Assembly: GCA_038502055.1 (NCBI GenBank)
Contig: JAXRKN010000045.1
Location: 4,362,501-4,426,500, forward strand
Direction of reading: 5' to 3'
Length of the DNA stretch: 64,000 nucleotides
Source: Tanytarsus gracilentus
Taxonomy: Eukaryota; Arthropoda; Insecta; Diptera; Chironomidae
The notes under the pieces were generated by a model. It worked only from the letters and a program-made list of their open reading frames with translations, did not search any database and had not been told where the DNA came from. Both the position numbers and the translations under genes were made by a program. Shown one piece after another: positions 13,954-27,653 of the stretch; within the stretch, counting starts at the first letter, position 1; every line of letters begins with the position of its first letter.

Positions 13954-16900
13954 GTAAGTAAATTGTTATAAATTTAAAATTTGTGTTAAATAAATTTCAA
14001 GGAATTTTTGGGATCAACGACCAGTTTTAAAATATTTTAACTTGAATTTCTTCAAGTTTTTGTCAATCTGACTCATTTAATTCACATTTTTTGACTCCAA
14101 TCATTACCTCGTCAACGTCCATTACAAATGTTTTTTTGTAACGATTTTTTTTACTTTAGATGCTAATTGAAGTCAAACACGCAAAAATTTTTTTTGGATA
14201 TGGAAGAAATTAGATGAACACTAATGAGATATTTTGAATTTTTGGTGATCTTCAAAATCTTTTAGAAATAGACAACGATGAAGAGTCACAAGACATTTGG
14301 TCATGAAAGCTTTATTGTAGAAATTAATTCGTGATTAGTGGATTTCACACTTCTTTCAGTTTTTTGTTTAAAAATTGCCGTTGAAGGTTAAGAATTGTTG
14401 CGTTCAAAATCACGTTCTCAAACAATTCTAAAGTACGTCAGTGAAAATGCAGATTATTTTACATACAATTTGAGTTCTGTAGAAAATTCTCACATTATAA
14501 AAATATTTTGCATGAAAATCTAAAGACAATTAAGACCAATTTGTGAAGCAAATTACAATTTTGCAGATTGCAAATTGCAGTGAATAATTTCAAATTGGTT
14601 CACACGTTTTGAGTTTTAATTTTTGAGATGAGTTTGTAATTTTAAGATGAAAATTTTCATATACTTTTTTATTATTAGTTTTATTTAAATTATGAAATTA
14701 TTGATGTCAACTGTCAGTAAATTTTCGATTCATCGCAATTGAAGGTGACAACTGATTGATATCAGATGGTAAATCCTTCCGGTTTTGTAAATGATCGTAA
14801 CTTAGACCACAAGAAATTATCAAGCGAGACGTTAACAAACAAAAAAGTGTTTGCGGTTCATTTCGAGATGTTGGTCTCATGGTTCGTATCATTACTTTAC
14901 ATTTACTCACATTGACATTGACATACCAATCCTAATGCTGATTATTTCTATTCAAGTGAGACTAAAAAGGATTTTTTAAGTTATCAGCTGAAGATTTTGA
15001 TGTGATCTTGAAATGAAGTATTTTGCTCATTTATTCAACAAGTGAAATATTAAGTACAAATTAAGATGATTGTGATGTAGTGCAAAAAATTAATATCAAG
15101 GTTTGACAATGTTTTAACAAATAAAAAAATTGAGGTCTCGGCTAATGTTTGCAAAAATAATATTTGTTGAAATCGTTAAATATATATTTTTTAAAAATAA
15201 ATGAAAATCAAATAAAAATTAAAAAAATATTGCGAGGTTGGAGTACGAGAGATTTTTCCCATAAAACTCATCTACAAAAAAAACTTTAATTGGTCTCTCT
15301 TTTGTCTTGTGACCGCTTAGATTGTTCACATAGTTGAGATCCACTTTAGATGACACTTTTGTACTCGTTATGGTTGGCTGAGTGATTTTCTATGACAAAC
15401 TTTTCTCTCACTTCTTGAGTGATAGCTCAAGTGAAGCACTTCAATGTTGGATGAGTCATGAGTGTTATGCTCATCACTTCCTTGTTAATTATTGAGATAT
15501 TTGGCTATTAAAGATCTTCAGCTCTTAAAAAGTAAACAATTCAAAACTATATGAAAGGTTGCGGTCAGTCTAACAATAAACATTTTTTCAACTCACATTG
15601 ATTTTCGACGTTAAAAATTGTTTTATCTTGAATTTAATTAAAAACTAGAACTTGTTTAATATTTTTTTTGCAAGTACACGACATTCCAGTTGAGAACTGG
15701 CATTGTAAAGTTTTTAATCAAATAATTAAGTGCAAATTAGGATACTGCAACAATAAAGTAAGGAAATTAATTGAGAAGATTTTTGATGAGTTTTAATTGA
15801 AATTCAATTACGATGTCGATTTTTGAACACGGCAGGAAATTATTAATTAAGAATCAAATATTATAAAACAAATTTTTTGCAACAAAATAAAACAAGTTAA
15901 AAAATACAGATAAAAAAATTCAAATTAAAAGTTGTTAAATTAATTTCAAATAAATCTTCCCTCCTTAATCTTTTTATATCAGTAACCACAACCATAAAAC
16001 ACCACATAAATAATTTCACTCTCCATAAAACAATCAAAAACTACACAACGAAAACTTTCAGAATCATTTCGCTGTAATTTGTAAATATAAAATGAAAACT
16101 TTATCATTGCTCGCTCTCTCTAAGCACATTTTACTCTTCTTATCAGATCAAGAAAAAATCATCGTCTTCTCACGGTGAAATTTAAACGCATCCATCGTCT
16201 ATTGAGTTCATTAACAACCAAACAGAGCGGATAGAAGTTAAATCGAGAGAAGAGAAAGAAAAGTTTCAAATCGGAAGTGAGAGAAGTGCGTTGAGCTCAC
16301 AGCGTCTACACGGAGAGTTAAATTGGTCACTTTTAAAAGTAAAGCGAAGAAAATGAAAAATTATTTTCGCATTGAGCCAGTTATGCAATCTCCTGAATTT
16401 AACGATTAATTGATTTCAATTCAGTTTTGAGTACTGAATTAAAAAATTGTGTGAATAATTTAAGAAAAAAATTGAAAGAAGAAAAATTAAAATTTTAAAA
16501 ATAAATTAGTCAAAATGTTAAATGAAAGTTTAACGTATTTTTAAAATTCAAACCAAAAAATCTTATTTTCAGTAATATCTCACATGATCTCCATAAACTC
16601 CACTCAAAATATCAATTTCATCAAATCCGAATGTCATTCGGCGAAGTGTTTCAAAATATTATTTTTTGCACATGTTTTTGATGACTCAATAATTGCGGCG
16701 TTGACCCACTGCAGCACCAATGCTGGCAAACTTATGATGTGAACATATGATCAAAGTTTAGTTATGGTAGTGCACAATTACTCAATCATGCGAAACAGTC
16801 GATATCTGCCAATACGCTTTTGACTATTCTCTCTCGCGTGAGGCAACTTCAAGCTGGTGCGCACAGAAAAAAACTGCAAGCACTACAGAAATCTCGTGAT

Positions 16901-19086
16901 TTTTGAGCTATTAATTAAGATTTTCGATCTCTAGAAAAATCTCAATGGTGGTAATTGAGAAAAAATGTTCAATGTAGAGATTTGCGTACTTGAAACTCAA
17001 AACTTAATTAAGCTTTTTTATGTGTAAATATTTAAATAAAAAAATTTATAGACCGTTAAATTTTTAAAACATTTTAAATAAAAGTTCCTGGGTTAAAAGT
17101 CTCAACCTTAACCATCACTAAATCACGTTCATGTATTTTTTACGACATACTTATTACTGGAAATTCCATAGCTTTTAAGATTTTAAATGCATAAAGGAAA
17201 AATTGCATAAAAGCCACTAATAACTCACAAGAAGAACAACATGAACTTTCAAGGTCTCTTCAGCAATCAAGACCATCAATCATCGGTGATCAGCAAGTGA
17301 GCTTATTACTGACAAACAGTGAAGATTCACTCCATTGCGTGATTTCCTCGTAAAAAAATGATTTTCGTGTTAATTATTAATGTAATGAATAGGCTCAGCA
17401 TCAATAAGCTCGATTCTTTGTCTCAAACCGCATTGAACTTTGAGATGTTACTTTTAAAATGTGTTTTTAACAATTGATGAAGAAGGTCGAACTGGTAATC
17501 AATTAAAATTTTTGTAAAGATTTTGAATTCTTCAGAAGTCAGAAAAAGTTTTTAAAAGGTGTAATAAATTATTTTATACTCAGCAGGGATAATAAAAGCT
17601 TTGATTGTAAAATTAAGGTAACGAGGAATAAAAAATATGAGGCAGTAAAATGTGAAGAAAAATTTCATTCAAATTTCAAATTTTTTCACCCCTAATTGAC
17701 CACACCCCGCTATATGACACCTGTACCCGTTGACACAGTAAATATTTTAAATGCGCATGCGGCTAATTTCAAACAAAATGCCATGAGCGGTAATGATGCA
17801 ATGATAAATTCATATGTTAAAACGAGCAGAAAAAAGTCATCCGTGTGGATTTTATAAAGCATTCACGTGCTGTCGAGTTGCTGTTGCGGGTCAAAAACAT
17901 GAAGTGGTTTTAGAGCGGCGAAACCTGTTTTGCAAATCTTTTTCTCGTTTATATTACATGAAGAATTGTGAATGGTACATTCTAGTGGTAATTTTAAGGC
18001 TCGATATATGAAGAGCGTGAAATATTCCGCAATCACTGCAAAATACATAAAAACAGCCTTGAAAGTACTATCATAGGATGGTGGGTCATTATTGATGAGG
18101 TTTACTTTGGAATAAAAATAAATTTAAAAATTTAAATTAATTTTCTTGGACTACTTGGATTACTTTAAATACCTTAATTATTTATTTTTTTAAAATTTAT
18201 TTTATAAAAATTAAAATTAAAAAAATATTTATTAAAATTTACCTACTAAAATATCCAAAAACTCTTAATGACGTAATTCCTCCATTTTATATTGTCTTTT
18301 ACTTCATCATGTTCTTAATCAGCATTTTTTTGCTAAACATCAACAACGAAGTGAATACGAAACTCAGTTCTCGCGTAGTTTGCTAATGACTATTAGAGAA
18401 CACTTGCAAAGCAAATCAACCAAGAGCGATGAACCAATGATCTCGATGTAAAAAGCGTTGAGCAAAAATATTATAATTAATGATCTTGTTTTTAAGAGGA
18501 TTCTGTTGATATAAAAGATGATGTGGAGTGATGTGAAGGGTCAAGTTGAAAGTCACTGCAATTGATGTTTAAAAAATTAAAAATCAAATTATTAAAGCTG
18601 AGTTTACGTTTTTGAAAAATTGTTTACGTAAAGAGTTACAAACAATTTTCCCACTAAAAAAAATTTTACTTTTTCTTTCAACCTCTTAAAAACTTTGCAA
18701 GAAAAATTCTCAACCAACTTTCTGAACAAAGGTAAATTTAAACGCCCAAAAGTATTGCTGATTATTTTGATGACGCATGCGCATGCAAACAACAGGTTTT
18801 GAATGATTCAGTCGTGATTATTATTGTGTAAGAGTTTTAATCCGTTGTTCAAGCTAATAAACATATTCTAAGAGATGTAAACATTTTTCGAGGTGCGATT
18901 GAAGTCGATGATTGAATTTTGCAGTAAGGTTGGATGTGTTAATTTCCGCGGTACGCCTGGCAAAAAAAATATTTCATAGCATCTGAACTCATTAAGAATA
19001 ATTTTGATTTTTGACAGCATGATTTGATATTTAATGAATCAAATAAAATTCTAGAAATTCATTAATCATTTTTCTTCTTTTTCCAG

Positions 19087-22000
19087 GGTTTGTGATAGCA
19101 TTCTCACTATGCCTCATCATACTCGGTGTTCTAGTCACATTTGGATTCACAACCGTAGTTAATTTGGTTATTGATCAGCAAGTCGCTCTTAGACCCGGCG
19201 GTCGATCATTCGGCTGGTGGTCAAAGCCTCCAGTGGAGCCAAGAGTAAAAGTTTATGTTTACAATGTGACGAATGCCGATGAGTTTCTCAATAATGGATC
19301 GAAGCCAATTCTTGATGAGCTTGGACCATACGTGTACAAGTGAGTATATTTTAAATTTAATAATGACAGTCTGCGAAATTAAGATGAATTGTTTTTAAAA
19401 AATTCTTTTAAGAAAAAATAGTTTTTTTATATTTTCAAAAAATCCTTAAAGCTTTTTTGAAAATTCCTAAATTCCTGTCTTTAAAATTTAATTTCAAAAT
19501 GCACCAAAACGTTTTAATTGAAAGCATTTCCTTTAAAATAAACCTCCTTTAGTGTACCCTTCATATTATTACAACATTAGCTTCACAAAGGTTTCAATTT
19601 GTCTCTCACTTTAAAGTCCGATAATCACCACAAAATCTACATGACACTTAACGATTGTTACAGATACCTTTTGAGATTATTTTACCTCTCACTCGCTTGT
19701 TGATTAATAATAATTTTCACACACAATAAATCAAACAAAAAAATTAACTTTTGCCACATGAATCACTGTCAAAGTCAATATAAAGCCACAAAGTATCTTC
19801 GATTGTGTGCAACAATGAAGTTTGTGTGAAAATTAATTTAAGGCCCGAAATTTTTTGCCTCAAATTCCATAATTGCGTTTGTGCGTGTCTTTAGTGAGAA
19901 TTTCCTAAATTAATTCAATGACTTGTGTTATTACGAGCAGCAACAAAAAATAACGTAAGAAAAATTCCAAAATATTTTCACGACCTACACCAAGCCCGAG
20001 ATGACTCAAATATTTTCTTGAGTCTGGTTTAAAATTATAATTACAAGTCGCATATTGCTTACATTAACTCTCGAGTCATTGTATCTTCTCGTCTGCCTTT
20101 TTGGTCAACAGTGTGTGTCAGTTATTCATTCGAGACATTCCATAAAAGAGTTTTGAGTGTCGTGTATCATCATCGAATAAATTATATCAGGTTGTTCTGT
20201 TATCTAACAGCCATTTTCATAAAAATTACATAAACGAATGTGGAGAAAGATTTGAATGCGTGGACGGCGACTGTTGAAAAATAAATTCAAAGTCGCTCTA
20301 TTAAATTTAAAATATTTATTTTCGAATGTCGATCGACCAATTAAACTCCGCCTTCTTCAAATTGGATTATTGAAAAAAGTCATTGAATTTTTTTAATTTG
20401 GTAATTCGAAAAAAAGAGCGAATGTAATTAATTATTGTCGGCTCGATGAGTTTTTGTTGAGTTTCGCAGCTTGAACTTGTTTTCGAATCATGATGGATCG
20501 TTAAAAGGGTTCACTGAAGACTAAAAGAATTGGAAATGTTGATTTCATTGAAAAATGTAAAGGGACAGGAAATTAAAGTTTTATTGAAAACGAGTCGCGT
20601 TGTAGGGTCTGAAGAAATTCTTGATGACCATCAAAGGTTGAATAAAAAAATTGAGTCATTGGAGTCAAAAATTTTAAATTTAACTGTTGGTGAAATTTTT
20701 TAAATACTAGGTTTAAATTAATTATTTAATTTTCTGTTGACATCTCTTTACTTCACATTTTGACACTTAGCTTTTATAAAATATTATTGGAATGTTTAAA
20801 AATATTTAACGGTTTTAATTTATTCAAATTTATTTCTTTATAAAAAACATTTAAAATTTTATGTTCTTATGAACTGAACTAAAATAACTCCCATTTTTTT
20901 AAATTCAACCCTCCAACAGCCTTTTTGTCGTCTCTCAAAAAAATCTTTATCTCATTTAAACTCAACTTAAATCTCGCAAAGAGAAATCAAGTCATACAAC
21001 AACAACAATAATTTTTCATGGTCGGCTCTTTGTAAACAATTGTCTTTCTCGCTCTCGCTATCTCAGCGACTTTCCAGAGTGCACATTGGCACAAAGCCAC
21101 AATTTAAAGAGGCGTTTTTTGAATGAATAAAGTTGTAACTTGCTCACCTTGCTGTCGGGATGCAATGAACTCGATTTTCAAAAAAGTCGCTTTTAATCAC
21201 TCCGGTCTTTCCTGTGCCAAGTTTGTTTACGTTTCTACTCATTCTGAATATTTAAATAAATTTCTTTAAACACCGGATTGACCTAAAAAATATATTCAGA
21301 AGTCTTTATAAAGAAGTGAAATTATGCTTCGAGTAATTTGAATAACTTAAAAAATTATATAATTTCATTTAATGACAAGTGATTGAATCATCGCGATTCT
21401 TTTGCAAGCGAGTTATTGTGTTCATTGGACTTTTTTGCATGAGATTATGGTATAATGACATTATGATGATGAGTGAGCTTAAATTATTGGTTGAAGGTAG
21501 ATTGCAATAAATTGCAGTTGATTTTTAATTTTACTACAAACTTTTTCATGATTAAAAATTCAAAATTTCCACAAAATAATCACACTTGATCTTATTTTTA
21601 AAATTCTTCTTCTTTAAGTTCCACTTCCATTCACACATGGTCATTATTGTCTAATTTGATGGCCAGCAAGGTGTTGACGATGAATTAAAAACATAACCTT
21701 GTAGTTGATCAAGTAACACAGACAACAATGCTTGAATGCACGACGAGATAAAATGCGGAAGACAAATTAATAAATCGCACATAGCGATACGAAAGTTTTT
21801 TTATTGTATAAATCTCAAATTGAATTATTAAAGCCGTTGTTATTCAATAAATTTTATTTTTCATCGATTGTGGTTGCTGTAAAATGATCGATGATTCGCA
21901 CGATGAGTGAGAGCTTAATTAAATAATTTTTACTTTCGATTTCTATTAAATTGATCGTGAAAAGTGAAAAATTAGCAAGTTTTTAAAACGAAGTTCAAAA

Positions 22001-23470
22001 ATTATTTAAACATCACTAACAAAAAAATTATTTTTTTAAAATTCTTCCAGAGAAAAATGGGAAAAAGTGAACATCATCGAGAATGCTAATGGAACTTTGA
22101 GTTTCAATCAGAAGAAAGTTTATATCTTCAGTGAAGAGGACTCAGCAGGTTCCGAAGATGATGTCGTCATTGTGCCAAACATTCCCATGTTGAGTGCCAC
22201 ATCACAAAGTAAACACGCAGCTCGTTTTCTTCGCTTGGCAATGGCATCAATTATGGATATCTTAAAAATCAAGCCATTTGTAGAAGTCTCCGTTGGCCAA
22301 TTACTTTGGGGCTACGAAGATCCACTTCTTAAATTAGCCAAGGATGTCGTGCCGAAAGAGCAAAAATTACCTTACGATGAGTTCGGTCTTTTCTATGGCA
22401 AAAATAGCACAAGTCCCGATCGCGTGACAATGTTCACAGGAGTCGACGACATTTCTCAGTATGGCATTATCGACAGATACAATGGAAAATCCCATTTGAG
22501 TCACTACACCACCGAAACCTGTAACAGAATTAATGGATCTGATGGATCAATTTTCCCACCTCACATCACAAAAGACACAACGCTTTTCGTTTTCGATAAG
22601 GATTTATGCCGATTATTGCCACTCACATACGATAAAGAGGTGAGCTTTAATCAGAACTGAAAAATCTAAAATAAATTGATTTTTTTGTGAATTAGGTTGA
22701 AGGTCGTGGAGGAATTCCTGGATATCGTTTTACTCCATCACCGCAAGTTTTCGCCTCGGTTGAAAAAAATCCAGAAAATATGTGTTTCTGCCCGTCAGGA
22801 CCGCCATGTGCACCTCATGGATTGTTCAACGTCTCATTGTGTCAATATGGTGAATATTAATCACTCAAAATTAAGCATAAAAAATTAATAAATTATTTTT
22901 CGCAGACTCGCCAGTGCTCATAAGTTTCCCTCACTTCTACATGGCCGATGATAGCTTGCGTACAGCTGTCGATGGTATTTCACCACCAGAAAAAGACAAG
23001 CATCAATTCTTCATCGACGTTCAACCAGTAAAAAAAATTAAAACTTGTCTTGAATTTTTATTTAATTTATTTTTAATTTTTAGCTCATGGGCACAACTTT
23101 GCGTGCTCGCGCTCGTGTGCAAATCAATTTGGCCGTAAGTCAAGTCATGGACATCAAACAAGTTGCAAACTTCCCCGACATTGTCTTCCCCATTTTGTGG
23201 TTTGAAGAAGGTGTTGATGGACTTCCTGATGAAGTTGTTAGTCTTATGCGCCTCGCTACTTCCGTACCTGACAAAGCACGTACTGCACTCATGATTGCAC
23301 TCTTTACACTCGGTGTTCTTCTTTTTATTATGTCCGTGACATGCCTCGTTCGTAAATCCCACCGACAGAACACTCTTCATCTTGATGGCACAAATTATTT
23401 GGCCACACAGCACATAGATCAGCAGAAAAAGAAGGCAAAGATGGACCAGGGAGGGAATAAAAATATGTAA
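19087..23470 (+). CDS. CD36 / scavenger receptor class B family protein (emp-like), shared exons
   Basis: The coding exons are 19087-19339, 22051-22639, 22696-22849, 22906-23027 and 23084-23470, with the stop at 23468. They join in frame to alternative first exons at 2278 or 13893, giving 512 or 521 residues, the normal CD36-family length. The protein has a membrane helix at about residues 13-40, a large ectodomain and a second helix at about 452-473, followed by a basic 39-residue tail. Diagnostic features are ELGPYVYKEKW after the first helix, NGTLSF, a cysteine-rich patch (MCFCPSGPPC...LCQ) and the juxtamembrane FPILWFEEGVD segment. Family members bind lipids, lipoproteins or modified ligands at the cell surface or in endosomes. 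The FPDIVFPILWFEEG segment reminds me most of insect emp proteins, but the exact subfamily is an inference. The coding sequence looks undamaged. Confidence 0.9.
19340..22050 (+). other. CD36-family gene intron between exons 2 and 3
   Basis: This 2.7 kb AT-rich intron has a GTGAGT donor and a CTTCCAG acceptor. I see no exon, RNA gene or mobile-element coding sequence within it. Confidence 0.7.
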
Positions 23471-23501
23471 AATGTTTAAAAATTAAATTGCACAGGGATG
23501 A

Positions 23502-23507
23502 AATAAA
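23502..23507 (+). terminator. Polyadenylation signal AATAAA of the CD36-family gene
   Basis: AATAAA begins 32 bp after the stop codon and is the first canonical signal downstream. A very short 3' UTR would be implied. Confidence 0.45.
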
Positions 23508-24585
23508 TTTCTTACAATTCTTTCTGTGGTATCCAAGGGATGGAAATTTTAAAATGATTGAGCATAATTTTCAGAATTTTTAAGCCACTAAAATTTTAGA
23601 AGATTGTCAATTTGTAAGATTGCCATCGCTTGGCGGTCATTTTCAAGTAAAAACTTCATACGCTCTTTAGTCTAAGCTTGAGGTCAGGTTTAGCGATAAT
23701 TTTGACACTGCTCCGACTAATTTCCATATTTTTTTCTATCAAATGATAGTGATAAGTGCAACCTATGACCATAAAATTTTAGTTTTAAGATTTTCTATCT
23801 CAAAATTTTTATTTTTCATTTTTTGAAAATATTAATTTAATTTTCAAAATTTGTTATTCTAAAATTTTGTAAATAAAAATGATATGTAAAACTTAATTCC
23901 GGATTTTACTGAGTGACTTTCAATAATTATTGAAAATTTAGTCATTCTTTAATCTCCAACCGAAATCTTCTCTTTCGTTTGAATATTTCTGTTTAAATTT
24001 TAAAAAAATAATCAAAAACAAAATGACTTAAAAATTAACAAATAGTTAAAACTTGGTGTAGTTTAAAATATGGAAATTTAATTTTAATTTATTTCAATAA
24101 CTTTCAAATTTCAAATATCAAAATTGTAAATAAAACTTCGGCCATAGCTTTACTTATAAAAAAAGTTCTGTGCACTTTATTTGATTAAAAGTGCTTGAAT
24201 TCAAACCGAAAAATATTTTTTTAAAATGTGAAACAAAATTTGCCAAATTAAATATTTTGTAACATTTCAATTTTCTGAGCTTGAAATTAAATATTCTAAT
24301 TTAGGGAAAAATTTCTAAAGTATTAAAAGTTCATTGCCTGAACTTCTGAAAATTCAATTCTTTCCATTTTATATTTTTGCAGTTGTAAATTTCCATGATA
24401 AAAAAATAATTTTAAGATATTTTTTTGTATATTTATGCTGAAAATTTAAATCGTAAAAAGTGGTAATAAAGTATTTTGTTTTAAGGAAAAAAACATTTTA
24501 TTTATAAATTGACATTCAAAATGAATTATGCTAAAATTAGCTAATTTAATATTCCTCGATTTTTACATTTCATATTTAAAGTTTT
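23508..24585. other. AT-rich intergenic stretch
   Basis: This lies between the converging CD36-family gene (+) and the carboxypeptidase exon copy (-). I see nothing in it beyond simple AT-rich sequence. Confidence 0.6.
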
Positions 24586-27500
24586 TCAGTTCAAACTCGC
24601 AAAAGATTTTCCACTCGTTAATCTTGTGATTAAATCAAATGCAAATTTCGGCTGATCATATGGAACCATGTGACCTGATTTGCGAACAAGAACATCAACA
24701 ATATTCCCAACTTCATGGACATAACCAGCGATATCTTTATCCATTTTCCAGATGTATCTTGGTGCATTCATGTAATCTTCTTTATCGTCAAAATTTAATT
24801 CTTTAAGGAAATTAATCGTCAAAGGATATGCGACGATGATGTCTAATTGACCATTGTAGAAGCAAATGCGGTAGTTTGATAAAAGTTCACTTATAAAAGG
24901 TGCAACAGAGTCCATCACATCAAGCATGAGATTTTCTTCAACTTTTCCACCCTCTTGGAATGACAAACCTCCAACATGAATTGCCTTGCGAACATCAGTT
25001 CGTTTGAGGAATGCCGTCATTCCAATGTCAGCTCCATCGTCTTCGACTTTCATGAAGTTAAAATAATATTTATATCCACTCATGTTTTGGAAGAGTGATC
25101 CATAGCTATTTACATCACCATCAATCAACAAATCCATGATCTCAAAAGCAGCCTTAAAATCTTTGTTCTTAATTGCATTTTTAGCTTTCGCCTCATACTC
25201 GTGAAATACATCTCGTCCTTTAGTGTCAATGAGTCCTAGTTGATAAAGATAATCACCATAGACAAATTGATTGATTGGATCGCACCATCCGTCACCGATT
25301 GCCATTCCTTTAAGGTTGATTTTTAATTTTAGGTTTAGGTTTAGGTCATATTTTATTTGGTTTTTTTAATGATATTTTTAAATTATTGTTCACAAGCAAA
25401 AAGCAGCGTTAAAGTTATTGCACAAAAAAACATAAGGTCTTAATACTTAAACCTAATATTTTTGTTTTTTATTTGGTAAAGAATTTATTTATTTTTTTTT
25501 GTAGTTTGTTTTTAGTTTTTGATTAATTAATTTATTTTTATAAAATGCATTGTCGATTTCTCCATGAAGGACGTATGTGTTATCTAAGTTTCGTTGTGTG
25601 TCTTCGGTTGGAATTTGAAAAGCTTCCTGTGCCCTTGTTTTGTATTTGTTTGTTTTATTTTGTATTTTTCGTTGTTTAGTGTTTTATTTCTCGTGATCTT
25701 TCAAATTCGAGTCTCGTGGGCTTGGATTCTGTTTTATATTTTGGTTTTCGTCAAATAGATTCGTAGGTCGAATATCGAGAGTATATTGGGTATATTTTAT
25801 ATTTTTTTTTCGTAGTTTTTTATTGTACATGCTTTTTTATTTCGTTAATTTTTGTGCTTTGTTCAGTCTTCTCATATTCCCAAGATCTTCCATTGAGGTT
25901 TTCAATCCATGATCGGATAATAGGAGTTTGATTTTAGAAAGTAATTGATTCGAGATTTGTTATCGCAATCCACCAATCCGATTTTTTATTGTTTCGTGGT
26001 GGTTTGAGATTTTCGTATCGACATCTGTTCTCGTGTAAATGGGTGTTTAATTTTTTTATCCTGTGTGTGGTGTATGGTGGAAAGTGATTTGCGTTGTTCT
26101 TTATTTAGTGTTGATTGCCTCTCTTTTTGTATTCATTTTCACACCGTCTGTTCGAGTAGGATCGCTGTTGTGTCTGTGGTTGTGGTGGGGTGGAATTGTG
26201 TTGTGTGGTTTTTTTGGTTGTCCTCATAATTTTTTCCATGTTTATTGTTGTGTGGAGTTATTATTTTTTCTCAATTAGATGTTGTTAGGAGAGTATGGGT
26301 TTGTGATGTTAGCTATGGAGCATCTGACGTTTTTGTGGTTTTTATTGTCTATTGATTTTCAAGGTGGTTTGTTGTCGTATTGTGTTTTTTGTTTGTTTTA
26401 ATGAAGTTTTTAATCAATTTTTATTTTTGTTAATTTTGTTTGGGTTGCTTGTGTGTTTTTCTTTTTTTATTTTTGTATTTTTTGTTTTGTGTTGTGTTGG
26501 ACTTTCTATTTTTTGTTTTTTGCTCTTCTTTCTTTGTTTTATTTTTGTTTTTTCTTTTGTTTTTTTGTTTTCTGTGTTTTGAATTTATTTTTTTTTTGTC
26601 TCTCTGTTTGGTGATTTTTTTTTTGTGCTTTTTGGTTTGTTGGTAGAGGTTTTTTTGTTTGGTAATTGGATTGATGTTTAATGTTTTTCTTTGTTCTGTC
26701 GTTTTTTTTTTTTTTTTGAGTATTTTTTTTTTTTTTTTTTTTGTTGTGGGTGTGTTGGTGTTGTTTGTTTTTTCTCATTGTGGTGGTGTGTTTGAATTTT
26801 GTGGGTTGTTGTTTTGTTGTGGTGTTGTCGTTTAATTTTTTTTTTTTTTTTTTCTTTCTTCTGATTGTTCTCCTTGTTTTTTTTGATCACACCAAACCGT
26901 CCAAAGTAATTTTATCATAATTGTTGTTTCATTTTGGATTTTAGTTTTTAATATTTTTTTTTTTTTTGATTTATTCCGAAAATTTTTGTTTTCTTAAACT
27001 ATCAAAGAAATTTGCTATTCTAATAAAAAAAAATAAAAATCAAAAAAAAAAAACAAATATATTGCCCCATACATAAACTCATTTATTCCCTTGTACCTTT
27101 TTATCTTTTGTTTTCGATGGGTGTCACCTTTTTTTCTTTTTTTTTTGCTTCCCTGCCCTTCGCGTCCCGGCCGTGTTCTCCCTCACCAAAATTAGAACTA
27201 TCAAATAGATTCAGGATTTTGATGTCGATCCCTATCCCGTCGCTTTTCCTTCTTGCTTGCTTTGCATATACGGAAAGCTGATCCGTGATTACTTCTCCTT
27301 GCATTCTCATTCAACGTCAAATGATGTGCAGATTGCATCTATAGTAAAGTACTTTCCAGCTAAATCTCTTTTTTTTTATTCGTCGGGGCGTTTTAATTTC
27401 GTCTTTCCTTTGGTTTTGAGGTATGGAAATAGCAAGGAAAGGTTTTGTTCTGAAATGAGGCGGAAGGGTTTGTTGGTGTCACATGCGAAAAGATTTATCC

Positions 27501-27653
27501 TTTTTAGCGGCCACCCGTCCAGTGCCTTTCGAAATAATAATATAAATAATTATGGTGAATTTTAATAAAATCTGATAAACAATCATGAGGAAAGAGAGGA
27601 GCCAATTTGGCATTCTGATTGTGTTTGTGGATGGCAAAGCTGACAGCGGGAAC
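24586..27653 (-). pseudogene. Duplicated terminal exon of serine carboxypeptidase, interrupted
   Basis: Two pieces match the last exon of the intact gene at 27789-28583. Piece one (27603-27653) begins at an AG acceptor of the same phase and encodes VPAVSFAIHKHNQNAKL. Piece two (24586 to about 25330) continues from KLKINLKG through the normal C-terminus and keeps the Asp (GQLDIIVAYPL) and His (RKSGHMVPYDQP) catalytic motifs. Between them sits about 2.3 kb of foreign, low-complexity sequence, with AAATT microhomology at the break. No copy of exons 1-2 exists, so the catalytic Ser exon (GESYAGK) is missing. It might once have served as an alternative last exon for the upstream gene, since the acceptor phase is the same. 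The insertion has no splice sites that would remove it cleanly. It is probably a non-functional partial duplicate, unless the insertion is an assembly error. Confidence 0.75.
25331..27602. repeat. 2.3 kb low-complexity insertion in the carboxypeptidase exon copy
   Basis: It starts (on the plus strand) with about three units of TTTAGG and then becomes T- and G-dominated, with long T runs (for example at 26701-26755 and 26836-26851) and few A or C residues up to about 27,050. From about 27,060 to 27,600 the composition is more normal and locally GC-richer, but it has no protein I can recognise. The open frames in it (for example 26063-26278 and 26352-26646) are by-products of biased composition. 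It could be a decayed mobile element on the minus strand with an A/C-rich tail, or gap-filling with poor-quality consensus. Confidence 0.55.

Larger units (their letters stand above)
2312..19086 (+). other. Long first intron of the CD36-family gene
   Basis: This is a 16.8 kb intron in isoform A. Apart from alternative exon 1B (13893-13953) and a TGACACA motif cluster (12421-12546), I find no supported gene. Purine-rich, leader-like sequence at 10,500-10,800 contains an initiator match (TTCAGTT, A at 10627) with a near-DPE and a possible donor after 10801. Another leader-like stretch lies at 16,190-16,540. These could be further non-coding first exons, but I cannot support them from sequence alone. 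The open frames of 60-92 codons scattered here have the composition of their surroundings and no recognisable domains. Confidence 0.6.

Noticed and set aside
24586..25305. Carboxypeptidase copy as a separate functional gene
   Set aside because: Exons with the signal peptide and catalytic Ser are absent in the 135-bp spacer upstream, and the exon is interrupted.
25331..25350. TTTAGG repeats resembling a telomeric motif
   Set aside because: Only about three units and not the insect TTAGG. An interstitial simple repeat is enough to explain it.
26063..26890. Several open frames on both strands in the T-rich block
   Set aside because: They are products of extreme base composition, encoding runs of Phe/Leu/Cys or Lys/Gln, with no domains or splice context.
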